64,000 nucleotides of DNA from Acidimicrobiales bacterium. Its GTDB lineage: Bacteria; Actinomycetota; Acidimicrobiia; Acidimicrobiales; MedAcidi-G1. Location of the stretch: positions 185,028 to 249,027 of the forward strand of contig JASLKK010000002.1 of assembly GCA_030747595.1 (NCBI GenBank), in the 5' to 3' direction. Positions 36,359-44,636 of the stretch are shown here, piece by piece. The notes under the pieces were generated by a model, which had not been told where the DNA came from, ran no database searches, and saw only the letters and a list, made by a program, of their open reading frames with translations. Position numbers and translations under genes: made by a program. The first letter of the stretch is position 1. Every line of letters starts with the position of its first letter.

Positions 36359-37257
36359 GGGTCGCGTGCCTTGGCCTTGGGCGCATGGGTTGGCACATCG
36401 CTGGACATCTGGCCGACCACAGCGATGCCCATGATTTAGCGGTTTTCGATGTCGTCGATGGCCTTACAGGCCGGTGGGTCGAAGAGCACAACGGCACGGA
36501 GGCCGACTCAGTGGAGTCGGCAGTCACTGGTGCGGAGTTCATCGTCACCTCGCTGCCGTCAGACAGGGAGTTGGCGGAAGTCGCGACAGAGGTTCTGCCC
36601 GCCATCGCTGAAGGGGCAATCTGGATCGATCACTCCACGACCTCTGCCCAGATTGCTTGCGAGTTAGGAAGCGGCATGTCCGCGGTTGGCGGCCACTTTC
36701 TTGACGGGCCTGTCTCCGGTGGTGTCGATGGAGCGCGCCGGGGGGCGCTCTCGGTCATGGTTGGTGGTGATGAAAGCGCATTTGCCAGAGTTGAGCCCTT
36801 AGTAGAGATCTACGCCTCTCGGGTACGACACATGGGTCCGGTTGGCGCAGGCCAACTGACCAAGATGACGAATCAGATCTGTGTGGTCGGGTTATGTCAG
36901 GCACTTGCCGAAGGTCTGGACTTTGCCTCTCGGGCTGGACTCGATGTCGAAAATGTGGTCGAGGCGATGTTGCAAGGTTCCTCAACTTCCTGGCAGATGG
37001 AAAATCGGGCCGACAAGATGCTGGCCGGTGAATACGACTTTGGCTTCTCCACCGCGCTGATGCGAAAGGACATAGGACTTGTTCTCGAGGAGGCCGCTTC
37101 CATGGGTGTTTCACTTCCGATCACCGCATTGGTGGGCCAGTTCCTGGCTGATGTGGACGCCATGGGGGGAACCACTTGGGACTGGTGCAGCTTGATGGAG
37201 AGACAACGGCGATTCGCCCCCGCGAATCTGCCACCGAACAATGCAGATGGCCGTTGA
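36355..37257 (+). CDS. 3-hydroxyisobutyrate dehydrogenase-family NAD(P)-dependent oxidoreductase
   Basis: A 300-residue beta-hydroxyacid dehydrogenase. The cofactor loop is CLGLGRMGWHIA at 5-16, the substrate loop is DGPVSGGVDGARRG near 120-133, and the catalytic lysine is Lys170 in GAGQLTKMTNQ. It would interconvert a 3-hydroxyacid and its semialdehyde, for example malonate or methylmalonate semialdehyde made by the aminotransferase at 30376, or tartronate semialdehyde. Overlaps AA_synth by 4 nt; the transporter genes follow after 92 nt. Confidence 0.87.
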   Translation: MRVACLGLGRMGWHIAGHLADHSDAHDLAVFDVVDGLTGRWVEEHNGTEADSVESAVTGAEFIVTSLPSDRELAEVATEVLPAIAEGAIWIDHSTTSAQIACELGSGMSAVGGHFLDGPVSGGVDGARRGALSVMVGGDESAFARVEPLVEIYASRVRHMGPVGAGQLTKMTNQICVVGLCQALAEGLDFASRAGLDVENVVEAMLQGSSTSWQMENRADKMLAGEYDFGFSTALMRKDIGLVLEEAASMGVSLPITALVGQFLADVDAMGGTTWDWCSLMERQRRFAPANLPPNNADGR

Positions 37258-37349
37258 ACGATGTGTCATGACGCCCAAGAACATTTCGGGCGCAGCGACT
37301 GCAGGACCTTTCGAAATGAGAGTCCCTTGAGCCCCGGTCCGGTTGCCTA

Positions 37350-38219
37350 ATGGCACGCGGCGGAAAGTGGCTTCGTGTGGCCACGACCGTGCTTGCCGCA
37401 GTCGTCCTCCTATTCGGCATATGGGAGGGCTACAAGTGGGTTGGTCAACAGACCGGTGACTACTGGCCCGGCACTTCAATCGAGCTCCCAGCGTCAACCG
37501 ATGACCTCACCATGCCCCACGCAATGGACATCGCTAACGAACTGTTCGAAGAGGTTCGAGATGGCCGGGCCCGTTTGCCGCTGTTCCTATTCCTGCTGAA
37601 GAAGGGTTGGTTCACCCTTCAGGAGGCGGCCATCGGGTTCACCCTTGGTCTGACAGTCGGCCTCGGTCTGGCCATCCTCATGCTCCGTTGGCGGGTTGCC
37701 GAACGCGGGCTGCTGCCGTGGATCAACGTGTCCCAGACGATTCCACTGATCGCGTTAGCACCGATCATCGTGACCTGGGGGCGCCAGCAGGACCTACCCG
37801 ACATGCTCTCGATCTCACTGATCGCTGCCTACCTAACTTTCTTCCCGGTTGCCGTCAGCGCTCTTCGGGGCCTGCAGTCCCCCGATTCTGCCCATGTGGA
37901 GCTCATGCGTTCCTACGCAGCGCCCTGGCGGACCACCCTCGTCAAACTGAGGCTTCCTGCTGCACGTGCCTATCTGTTTCCTGCATTGAAGATTGCAGCA
38001 ACGCTCAGCGTTGTTGGGGCCATCGTTGGTGAGATCTCCATCGGCACCAAGACCGGTCTGGGACGGGCGATCCTTGAATACGCGCAGCGCTACGCCGTCT
38101 CGCCTGAGCGGCTCTACGCGTCCGTGATTGGTGCAGCGGTTCTTGGCCTCTTGGTTTTTGGACTGGTCTCCCTGGCCGAATGGATCGTGGTGCGACGCAC
38201 CGGTGAGGTCACATCATGA
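37350..38219 (+). CDS. ABC transporter permease (SsuC/ThiX-like), first of two
   Basis: A 289-residue inner-membrane permease with an N-terminal membrane segment, an external loop of about 50 residues, then five or six further segments. The cytoplasmic EAA loop is ELMRSYAAPWRTTLVKLRLP near 185-205, characteristic of taurine/nitrate/pyrimidine-type importers. No clear ribosome-binding site precedes the ATG. Its stop overlaps the ATPase start (ATGA). A second, distinct permease follows the ATPase, implying a heterodimeric pore. Its place after a pyrimidine catabolic run suggests pyrimidine or hydantoin uptake. Confidence 0.88.
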   Translation: MARGGKWLRVATTVLAAVVLLFGIWEGYKWVGQQTGDYWPGTSIELPASTDDLTMPHAMDIANELFEEVRDGRARLPLFLFLLKKGWFTLQEAAIGFTLGLTVGLGLAILMLRWRVAERGLLPWINVSQTIPLIALAPIIVTWGRQQDLPDMLSISLIAAYLTFFPVAVSALRGLQSPDSAHVELMRSYAAPWRTTLVKLRLPAARAYLFPALKIAATLSVVGAIVGEISIGTKTGLGRAILEYAQRYAVSPERLYASVIGAAVLGLLVFGLVSLAEWIVVRRTGEVTS

Positions 38220-39010
38220 GTAACCCAGTTCTGGCAGAAAAAGCGGTTGTCGTAGATGGGGTCGACAAGGTCTTTAACGTCGGGAGCGATTCCGAGGTAG
38301 AGGCGTTGTCTGACATCAACCTGACCGTTGAGGCCGGGGAGTTCATATCGCTGATTGGCCCCTCGGGTTGCGGCAAGTCGACTCTTCTGCGCCTGATTGG
38401 CGACCTACTCGCCCCAACCACGGGAGCGTTGACGGTATTTGGCAAATCAGCCCACGAGGCTCGCCTGAATCAGGACTACGGCATGGTGTTCCAGCATTCC
38501 GGTCTATTCGATTGGCGTCGGGTGCTGGCCAACATCGAGCTGCCACTCGAACTTCGTGGCTGGTCGAAAGCTGACAGGTCAGCCCGATCGGCAGAGATGC
38601 TCGGGTTGGTAAGGCTTGAAGACTTCGGTGGGCACTATCCCCGCCAACTCAGCGGCGGCATGCAACAACGGGTGTCTATTGCCCGGGCGCTCTCGTTTCA
38701 GCCGAAGTTGTTACTAATGGACGAGCCTTTCGGGGCGCTCGATGAGATGACCCGCGAGCACATGCAGCTTGAACTACTTCGGATATGGCGGGAAACCCAT
38801 ACCACCGTGGTATTTGTCACCCACTCGGTACCCGAGTCGGCTTTTCTTTCCAACCGAGTAGTGGTCTTGTCGCCACGGCCCGGTCGTATCCACTCTGTAG
38901 TTGACGTTGACCTAGGTGAGCGCAGCGACGATACGCGGCAAGACCCAGCCTTCTTCGCGAAGGCCACTGAGATCCGCGAAGCGCTCCGGGCCGTAGAGAG
39001 CGGCGGGTGA
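38216..39010 (+). CDS. ABC transporter ATPase (SsuB/ThiZ-like)
   Basis: A 264-residue importer ATPase: Walker A GPSGCGKST at 48-56, signature LSGGMQQR at 145-152, Walker B LLLMDEPFGALDE, and the switch histidine in VFVTHSV. The FGALDEMTR sequence is typical of nitrate/taurine/pyrimidine-precursor transporters. It lies between the two permease genes with overlaps on both sides, so all three should be made in step. It drives transport of the ligand bound by the lipoprotein at 39816. Confidence 0.92.
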   Translation: MSNPVLAEKAVVVDGVDKVFNVGSDSEVEALSDINLTVEAGEFISLIGPSGCGKSTLLRLIGDLLAPTTGALTVFGKSAHEARLNQDYGMVFQHSGLFDWRRVLANIELPLELRGWSKADRSARSAEMLGLVRLEDFGGHYPRQLSGGMQQRVSIARALSFQPKLLLMDEPFGALDEMTREHMQLELLRIWRETHTTVVFVTHSVPESAFLSNRVVVLSPRPGRIHSVVDVDLGERSDDTRQDPAFFAKATEIREALRAVESGG

Positions 39011-39819
39011 TGGTTCGGCGAGTTCGCGGCCGGATTTCCGTCCTAGGGCCGCCGATCACGGTGGGTGTGGTCGGTCTTCTGCTCTGGGAAGTGTTCGTAA
39101 GGGGATTTGGAATTCGGGAGTTCCTGCTGCCAAGGCCCACGTCGATCATGGAAGAGCTTGTCGACAATTGGCCCGTTCTGCGCCATGCCATATGGGAGAC
39201 GGGATGGATCGCTGTAAGTGGCCTACTGATCGGGATCGTGGCCGGCGTGGCGCTGGCTTTCATGACCACACGCTTTCGTACCCTCGAAGAGGGGCTTACA
39301 CCACTTGCCGTGGTCGTCAACGCCACGCCCATAGTGGCCCTTGCCCCCATCTTTAATGCTTGGTTCGGGATCACCGGCACGCTCAGCAACCAGGCCGTAG
39401 TAGTCGCCGTGGTCTTCTTCCCGGTTTTCATCAACACGTCTCGAGGCCTCACCGAAGTGCATCCCGATGAGATTGAGCTCATGCGTTCCTATGCGGCGAG
39501 CGAGTGGACGATCCTTCGGGAGGTTCGAATTCCCAATGCTCTTCCGTTCTTCGCCAACTCTCTCCGGTTGGTGGCGCCCCTGTCGGTAATCGCCGCGATC
39601 GTGGCCGAGTACTTTGGCGGCCCCCAGGACCGCATCGGCAACGTGATCACATCGAACGTCGCATTCGTGAGATACGACGTTGCTTGGGCCGCCATCGCAG
39701 TCGCCTCGGCTCTTGGCCTAACTTTGTTCTCTGTGGCCCTACTAGTTGAGCGCGCAAGCATGCCTTGGCGAGCGGCGATGGGCGATGGTGAGTACACAAC
39801 TACACCCGGGAGGGAATGA
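39010..39819 (+). CDS. ABC transporter permease (SsuC/ThiX-like), second of two
   Basis: A permease of about 269 residues with six predicted membrane segments and the EAA loop ELMRSYAASEWTILREVRIP near 155-175. The DNA of that loop is nearly identical to the corresponding stretch of the first permease (37899 and 39475), which points to duplication followed by divergence. I start at the ATG in the TGATG overlap with the ATPase; a GTG 3 nt earlier is equally in frame. The stop overlaps the ATG of the binding-protein gene. Confidence 0.87.
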   Translation: MVRRVRGRISVLGPPITVGVVGLLLWEVFVRGFGIREFLLPRPTSIMEELVDNWPVLRHAIWETGWIAVSGLLIGIVAGVALAFMTTRFRTLEEGLTPLAVVVNATPIVALAPIFNAWFGITGTLSNQAVVVAVVFFPVFINTSRGLTEVHPDEIELMRSYAASEWTILREVRIPNALPFFANSLRLVAPLSVIAAIVAEYFGGPQDRIGNVITSNVAFVRYDVAWAAIAVASALGLTLFSVALLVERASMPWRAAMGDGEYTTTPGRE

Positions 39820-40940
39820 TGAAGAAGCGATTGACGACGAGACTGCTGGCGGTGCTGGCAGTTCTAACGTTGTTTGCTACTGCTTGTGGCGATGACGAAG
39901 CTGCGGTCGGTATTGGCGACTGCGAATCAGTTGACTCTGTTTCGCTACAACTGCAGTGGCTTACCCAGGCCCAGTTCGCGGGTTACTACGCGGCGGCTGA
40001 CGAGGGGATCTACGAGAAGTACTGCCTCGACGTGGAGATCCGCGAAGGCGGTGTCGACATCGCTCCCCATCAGCAGTTGGCTTCAGGAGCTGTGGATTTC
40101 GCCGTGTCATGGGTACCCAAGGCCCTAGTACCGCGTGAGGAGGGCATGGACATCGTAAACGTGGCCCAGGTATTCCAGCGCTCGGGGACCCTGCAGGTCT
40201 CGTGGGCTGACGCTGGCATCGACGGTCCCGCGGACCTGGCTGGCAAAGTCGTCGGCAACTGGGGCTGGGGCAACGAGTTCGAGCTCCTAGCCGGCTCGCG
40301 CAAAGCAGGTCTCGATCCATCCAGCGATTACGAGTTGGTCCAGCAGAGTTTCGACATGCTCGCCTTGCTCAACGGGGAGATCGACGCTGCTCAGGCAATG
40401 ATCTACAACGAGTACGCCCAGATGCTTGAAGCAACTAACCCGGCGACCGGCAAGCGTGTCACCGCGGACGACCTCTCGATCATCGACTGGAACGACGAAG
40501 GGACGGCGATGCTCAATGACGCCATCTGGGCCGACGGCACCCGACTCGGCAACGCTGACTACGCCGATATCACCACCCGCTTTGTGGCTGCCTCTCTTGA
40601 GGGTTGGATGTACTGCCGCGACAATTCAGCGGATTGCGTCGAAATCGTGCTCAACAACGGCTCGTCGCTTGGCGCATCACATCAGGCTTGGCAGATGAAC
40701 GAGATCAATGGCCTGATCTGGCCATCGCCCGACGGGGCCGGCGTGATGGACGAGGGCTTGTGGGCCCAGACCGTCGACGTGGCAACTAGCCAAGGCATTC
40801 TCGCTTCAGCGCCCGACTCCGGCGCGTACACAACGCAGTACGCCGAGGCGGCCGTAGAGATGTTGAAGAACCGCGGTGTGGACACCACCGGCAAGAACTG
40901 GCGTCGAGTGGATGTGACACTCAACCCGGGCGGCGAGTAG
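39816..40940 (+). CDS. NMT1/THI5-like substrate-binding lipoprotein
   Basis: A 374-residue lipoprotein. The signal peptide ends in LFATAC with the lipidated cysteine at residue 24, followed by GDDEAA. The mature domain opens LQLQWLTQAQFAGYYAAADEG near 48-68, the classic THI5/NMT1 pattern found in binding proteins for hydroxymethylpyrimidine, riboflavin or pyrimidine-like ligands. GGGAGGGA precedes the ATG pair. With the upstream dihydropyrimidinase operon, a pyrimidine or its reduced derivative is the likely ligand. It closes the operon; a small hairpin lies about 65 nt downstream. Confidence 0.9.
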   Translation: MMKKRLTTRLLAVLAVLTLFATACGDDEAAVGIGDCESVDSVSLQLQWLTQAQFAGYYAAADEGIYEKYCLDVEIREGGVDIAPHQQLASGAVDFAVSWVPKALVPREEGMDIVNVAQVFQRSGTLQVSWADAGIDGPADLAGKVVGNWGWGNEFELLAGSRKAGLDPSSDYELVQQSFDMLALLNGEIDAAQAMIYNEYAQMLEATNPATGKRVTADDLSIIDWNDEGTAMLNDAIWADGTRLGNADYADITTRFVAASLEGWMYCRDNSADCVEIVLNNGSSLGASHQAWQMNEINGLIWPSPDGAGVMDEGLWAQTVDVATSQGILASAPDSGAYTTQYAEAAVEMLKNRGVDTTGKNWRRVDVTLNPGGE

Positions 40941-41006
40941 CTGTCCGGAGGGGCGGCGGCGTCTCTGTCCCGCTTGCCCCAACTCCCGGGTGCTCCGGGT
41001 GGCCTG

Positions 41007-41022
41007 ACCGACATCATTCGGT
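41007..41022. terminator. Small stem-loop after the importer operon
   Basis: ACCGA, loop CATCAT, TCGGT forms an exact 5-bp stem in the 191-nt gap between the binding-protein and YczE genes, extended imperfectly by flanking TG and CA pairs. A second possible hairpin (CCCGG, 5 nt, CCGGG) lies about 20 nt before it. There is no T-run, as is common for actinobacterial terminators. The rest of the gap shows nothing clear. Confidence 0.3.
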
Positions 41023-41131
41023 TGGGTCACCCGGCTCCGGACGTATACCCGACTCCGTCAGGCTCGTCTCATGACTGATGACCAGCCCCCTCGTCGGGCT
41101 CGTCACATGGTGAGGGCGAGAGAATGACCTG

Positions 41132-41779
41132 ATGGGAGAGATGGTCGCCAGGGTTGCGGTAGTCGTCGTGGGCCTGGTTCTGTTTGGCGTTGGGATCGGC
41201 GTCCTGTTCCTAGCTGACCTTGGTGTCGGGCCATGGGACGTCCTGCACGATGCTTTGGCCGGTCTGCTCGATCGTCAACCGGGCACGGTCATTCTCGGGC
41301 TGGGGGTGGTGCTGCTCGCTTTGTTGGTTGGGCTTCGCCAACCGATTGGCTTGGCCACGTTGGCCAACGTGGCCATCGTTGGCACGACGGTAAATGTGCT
41401 GCTGGCTGTTGTGGATACGCCGTCGGCCATGGCGGCCCGTCTGGTGTTGGTGGCCACTGCTCCGATGGTGGTGGCCTTCGGCTCGATGCTCTATATCGGT
41501 GGTGGCATCGGTATCGGGCCTCGTGACGGCCTGATGACGGCGCTGGTCGATGCAGGGTTGAGCTTCCGTGTCGCCCGGACGCTGCTGGAGGTCACGGTGC
41601 TGTTGGTCGGCATCGTCCTCGGAGGCCGGTTCGGGCTGGGAACCGTGGTGTTTGCCTTGACGGTCGGTTCTGCTCTGCAGTTCTTCCGCGCCAGAGTCTG
41701 GGCTGGATACCCCGAGTCGCCCGGGTATGTCTTTCGCCGTGCTGGGTCCGCTTCGCCCGGCCAGGACGCCGACCTCTAG
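41132..41779 (+). CDS. YczE/YitT-like integral membrane protein
   Basis: A 215-residue membrane protein with about five hydrophobic segments and the family markers FLADLGVGPWDVLHDAL near 26-42 and YIGGGIGIGPRDGLMTAL near 128-145, a duplicated G-x-GPxD element. YczE-type proteins are membrane proteins of unknown transport function (the Bacillus one affects surfactin production). It is followed by an MFS exporter after 69 nt, so the two may be co-transcribed. No ligand can be named. Confidence 0.83.
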   Translation: MGEMVARVAVVVVGLVLFGVGIGVLFLADLGVGPWDVLHDALAGLLDRQPGTVILGLGVVLLALLVGLRQPIGLATLANVAIVGTTVNVLLAVVDTPSAMAARLVLVATAPMVVAFGSMLYIGGGIGIGPRDGLMTALVDAGLSFRVARTLLEVTVLLVGIVLGGRFGLGTVVFALTVGSALQFFRARVWAGYPESPGYVFRRAGSASPGQDADL

Positions 41780-41848
41780 CGTCGTCATCGTCAGGGAGCA
41801 CCGCCAGTCGGAGCGGCTCCTTCCGCTTACCGGGCGGGTAGGCCAGGC

Positions 41849-43303
41849 GTGGAGGAAATCGTGCCAACGAGCAGCGGGTCAGACGGCGTTGGGTCGACCA
41901 GCCACCAGACGGCGCTGGTCGACCGGCGGGCATGGGTCGCCCTGAGCGTGGCCACGCTGGCCGGCCTGCTCACCACCATCGACATCTCGATCGTGAACGT
42001 GGCCTTCCCATCGATGCGACGAGACCTAGGGGCAACAGAGGCCAGCCTGTCGTGGGTCCTGTCGGGCTACTCGATCGCCTCTGGGGCGTTCCTCATGCTG
42101 GCCGGCCGACTAGCCGACCAGAAGGGTCGTCGTCGCCTCTTCTTGATCGGGGTCACGGTTTTCGTCGTCGGTTCTCTGCTATCGGGAATGGCCGACACGA
42201 CCGGGTGGCTGATCGCCGCACGGGTGGTGCAGGGCGTGGGTGGCTCGATCCTCGGTCCGGCGTCGCTAGCCATGATCCTTCCCGCCTTCTCAGAGAAGCG
42301 ACGGTCCATGGTCATCGGGATCTGGGGTGCGTCGGCGGCCCTCGGGGCGGCGCTCGGGCCATCCATTGGAGCGGTGCTCATCGACTTCGCCTCATGGCGT
42401 TGGATCTTCTTCGTCAACGTGCCCATTGGGATCCTGATCCTGGTGCTCACCCCCCGGTTCGTCCGCGAGTCATCGGATCCTGATGCCCGGGGCGGTTTCG
42501 ACGTGGTGGGCGTGCCGGCTGGAACTTTGGGCATAGCCCTTGTGCTCCTGGCCGTGGTGGAGGGCGAGCGATGGGGTTACCTGTCGGCCCGCTCGGTGGG
42601 CTCGGTCCTGGCGGGAATCGCGCTCGTCGTCCTGCTCTTCGTGCGCTCGGCCCGCCATCACAACCCGCTGATCGACCTTTCGCTGATCCGGATCCGATCG
42701 TTCTGGTCGGCCGGGCTCGGTCAGATCTTCTTCATCACGGCGTTTATCGCCACCATCTTGTTCCACACCCTGCTACTACAGGAACTGTGGGGATGGTCGG
42801 TGCTAACTGCTGGCTTCGGCGTGGTGCCGGGCCCGGCGTTGGCCGCCGTCCTCGGCGGGCCGGTGGGGACGATCGTGGATCGGGTGGGCCACCGAAACGT
42901 CGTGGTCTTCGGCTCTCTGATGGCCGCCATCAATCCGCTCTGGCTGATGTCGACGGTCGGTCCGGAGTCGTCCTGGGCCACCACCCTCCTACCGGCGCAA
43001 CTCTTCCTCGGGGTGGCCGTCTCCTGCTCGTTCGCCACCTACTCCTCGCTCGGCCTGCGCGACGTGCCGCCGGCCCGGTTCGCCACGGCCAGCGCCATGC
43101 TCCGGACCGTGGGGTCGATCGGCTTTGCCTCGGGAGTCGCCATAGCCATAGCCGTGTTTTCGTCAGCCCGCCACCTCGACCCACTGGCTGCTTTCAACCG
43201 GGTCTGGACTTTCCTGTTCTGCACGTTCCTGACCGGCGCCGCGTTTTGCGCCGTGGCGTGTCCCGGAAGGATCAGGCAGGCTGACCGAGGGCGACCGGCA
43301 TAG
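41849..43303 (+). CDS. MFS drug/proton antiporter, DHA2 (EmrB/QacA) family
   Basis: A 484-residue transporter with 14 predicted membrane segments, the DHA2 number. Motif A is LAGRLADQKGRRRLFLIG near 88-105; the TTIDISIVNVAFPSMRRDLG opening and the motif C-like GASAALGAALGPSIGAVL are diagnostic. It would export small hydrophobic compounds using the proton gradient. GTG start. Its last 32 nt overlap the convergent P450 gene, so transcription from one may disturb the other. Substrate unknown. Confidence 0.9.
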   Translation: MEEIVPTSSGSDGVGSTSHQTALVDRRAWVALSVATLAGLLTTIDISIVNVAFPSMRRDLGATEASLSWVLSGYSIASGAFLMLAGRLADQKGRRRLFLIGVTVFVVGSLLSGMADTTGWLIAARVVQGVGGSILGPASLAMILPAFSEKRRSMVIGIWGASAALGAALGPSIGAVLIDFASWRWIFFVNVPIGILILVLTPRFVRESSDPDARGGFDVVGVPAGTLGIALVLLAVVEGERWGYLSARSVGSVLAGIALVVLLFVRSARHHNPLIDLSLIRIRSFWSAGLGQIFFITAFIATILFHTLLLQELWGWSVLTAGFGVVPGPALAAVLGGPVGTIVDRVGHRNVVVFGSLMAAINPLWLMSTVGPESSWATTLLPAQLFLGVAVSCSFATYSSLGLRDVPPARFATASAMLRTVGSIGFASGVAIAIAVFSSARHLDPLAAFNRVWTFLFCTFLTGAAFCAVACPGRIRQADRGRPA

Positions 43304-44522
43304 CCTCGCGACCCCGGAGGATGATCCGGGCGTTGTAGGTCGGCTCGGCGGCCAGCGCCAGGTCGGGGAAGCGCCGCACCAGACGGGTCACGGCGATCTC
43401 GCCTTCCATGCGTGCCAGCGCGGCGCCCAGACAGTGGTGTACCCCACTGCCGAACGACATGTGCCGGTTGGCATCGGCCCGGGTTACGTCCAACTGGGCG
43501 GCCGTGTCGCCCCAGAACCGGGGATCCCGGTTGGCGCTGCCCAGGGCGGTCAGCACCATTTCGCCCGACGGGACCTCGACGCCGCCGATCTCCACGTCGT
43601 GCATCATCCGTCGCCCCGAGGTCTGGACCGGGCTGTCATAGCGCAGCAGCTCGTCGGCCAGGGTCTCGTCAACCGAGTCGTCGTCGCGAACCTGGGCCAG
43701 TTGGTCGGGATGGCGCAGCAGGGCGTGGGTACCGTTCCCGATGAGGTTCACTGTGGTCTCGTGACCGGCCACGAACAGCAGCGAGGTCATGGCCAGCAAC
43801 TCCTCCTCGTCCATCCGGTCACCTTCCTCCTCAACCTGGACCAGGTCGGTAAGGAGGTCCTCGGCGGGCTCACGGCGCTTCCATGCAATGGCGTCGCGTA
43901 GGTAGGCCTCCATGTGGGTGCCGCCGTCAACTGCCGCGTCGACCTGTTCGGGGGTGAGGTACGGCTCGAGGGTCTGGGTGAGGGCGTGGGACCACGACCG
44001 GACCCGTTCTACGTCGGCGGTGGGGAGACCGAGCATGGCGTGGATGACGGCGAACGGGATGACGAAGGCGTAGTCGGCGATCAGGTCGATCTCGTCGTCG
44101 CCCTTACGAGAGCGGGTTGAGAGGTTGTCGAGCAGTTCGTCGACGATGGTGGTGGTTCGTTCGCGCATCCGGGCGATCGACCGTGGGGTGAACGTGCGCT
44201 GGACCAACTTTCGCAGTCGGGTGTGGTCTGGCGGGTCGAGTCCGAGGATCGAGGGGGTGCGCTCCTCGCCCCGGTTGCGAAGCACTTGCATGTGCTCCGG
44301 CGTGTCGGCCGACGACTCGAAGCGGCGTACAGAGGTGTGGGGGTCGCGCAGCACCTGGTGGGCGTCGTCGTAACGGCTGACGATGAGGATGCCCAGTGGG
44401 TTCCGGTGGACGGGATCCTCGTCACGGAGCCGGGTGTAGGTGGGGTACGGGTCGAGGAGGAACTCGGGGTCGAACGGGTTCCACGAAGGGGCGGCCTCCT
44501 CGTTGACCGATGGGTTGCTCAT
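43272..44522 (-). CDS. Cytochrome P450 (methyl-metabolism side)
   Basis: A 416-residue P450. I-helix VAGHETTVNL, ExxR in ELLRYDSPV, and heme loop FGSGVHHCLGAAL with the cysteine ligand at residue 364. It is less like the two operon P450s at 9192 and 11972 than they are like each other. I start at MSNPSVNEEA, where homology begins, rather than 25 codons earlier. It lies 114 nt downstream of the OYE dehydrogenase on the same strand, and its 3' end overlaps the MFS gene by 32 nt. An oxidative N- or O-demethylation role fits the neighbourhood but is unproven. Confidence 0.91.
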   Translation of the reverse strand: MSNPSVNEEAAPSWNPFDPEFLLDPYPTYTRLRDEDPVHRNPLGILIVSRYDDAHQVLRDPHTSVRRFESSADTPEHMQVLRNRGEERTPSILGLDPPDHTRLRKLVQRTFTPRSIARMRERTTTIVDELLDNLSTRSRKGDDEIDLIADYAFVIPFAVIHAMLGLPTADVERVRSWSHALTQTLEPYLTPEQVDAAVDGGTHMEAYLRDAIAWKRREPAEDLLTDLVQVEEEGDRMDEEELLAMTSLLFVAGHETTVNLIGNGTHALLRHPDQLAQVRDDDSVDETLADELLRYDSPVQTSGRRMMHDVEIGGVEVPSGEMVLTALGSANRDPRFWGDTAAQLDVTRADANRHMSFGSGVHHCLGAALARMEGEIAVTRLVRRFPDLALAAEPTYNARIILRGREAMPVALGQPA

Positions 44523-44636
44523 GGTCCAGACGCTACCGACGGGTGCGTTCCCGGCCCGAACCGGGGCTTGCTTTCGCAGGGGGCATGCCGGCGGCACCCC
44601 CGAAACTCGGCTAGCTGGAAGCCGGTGGCTACGGGC

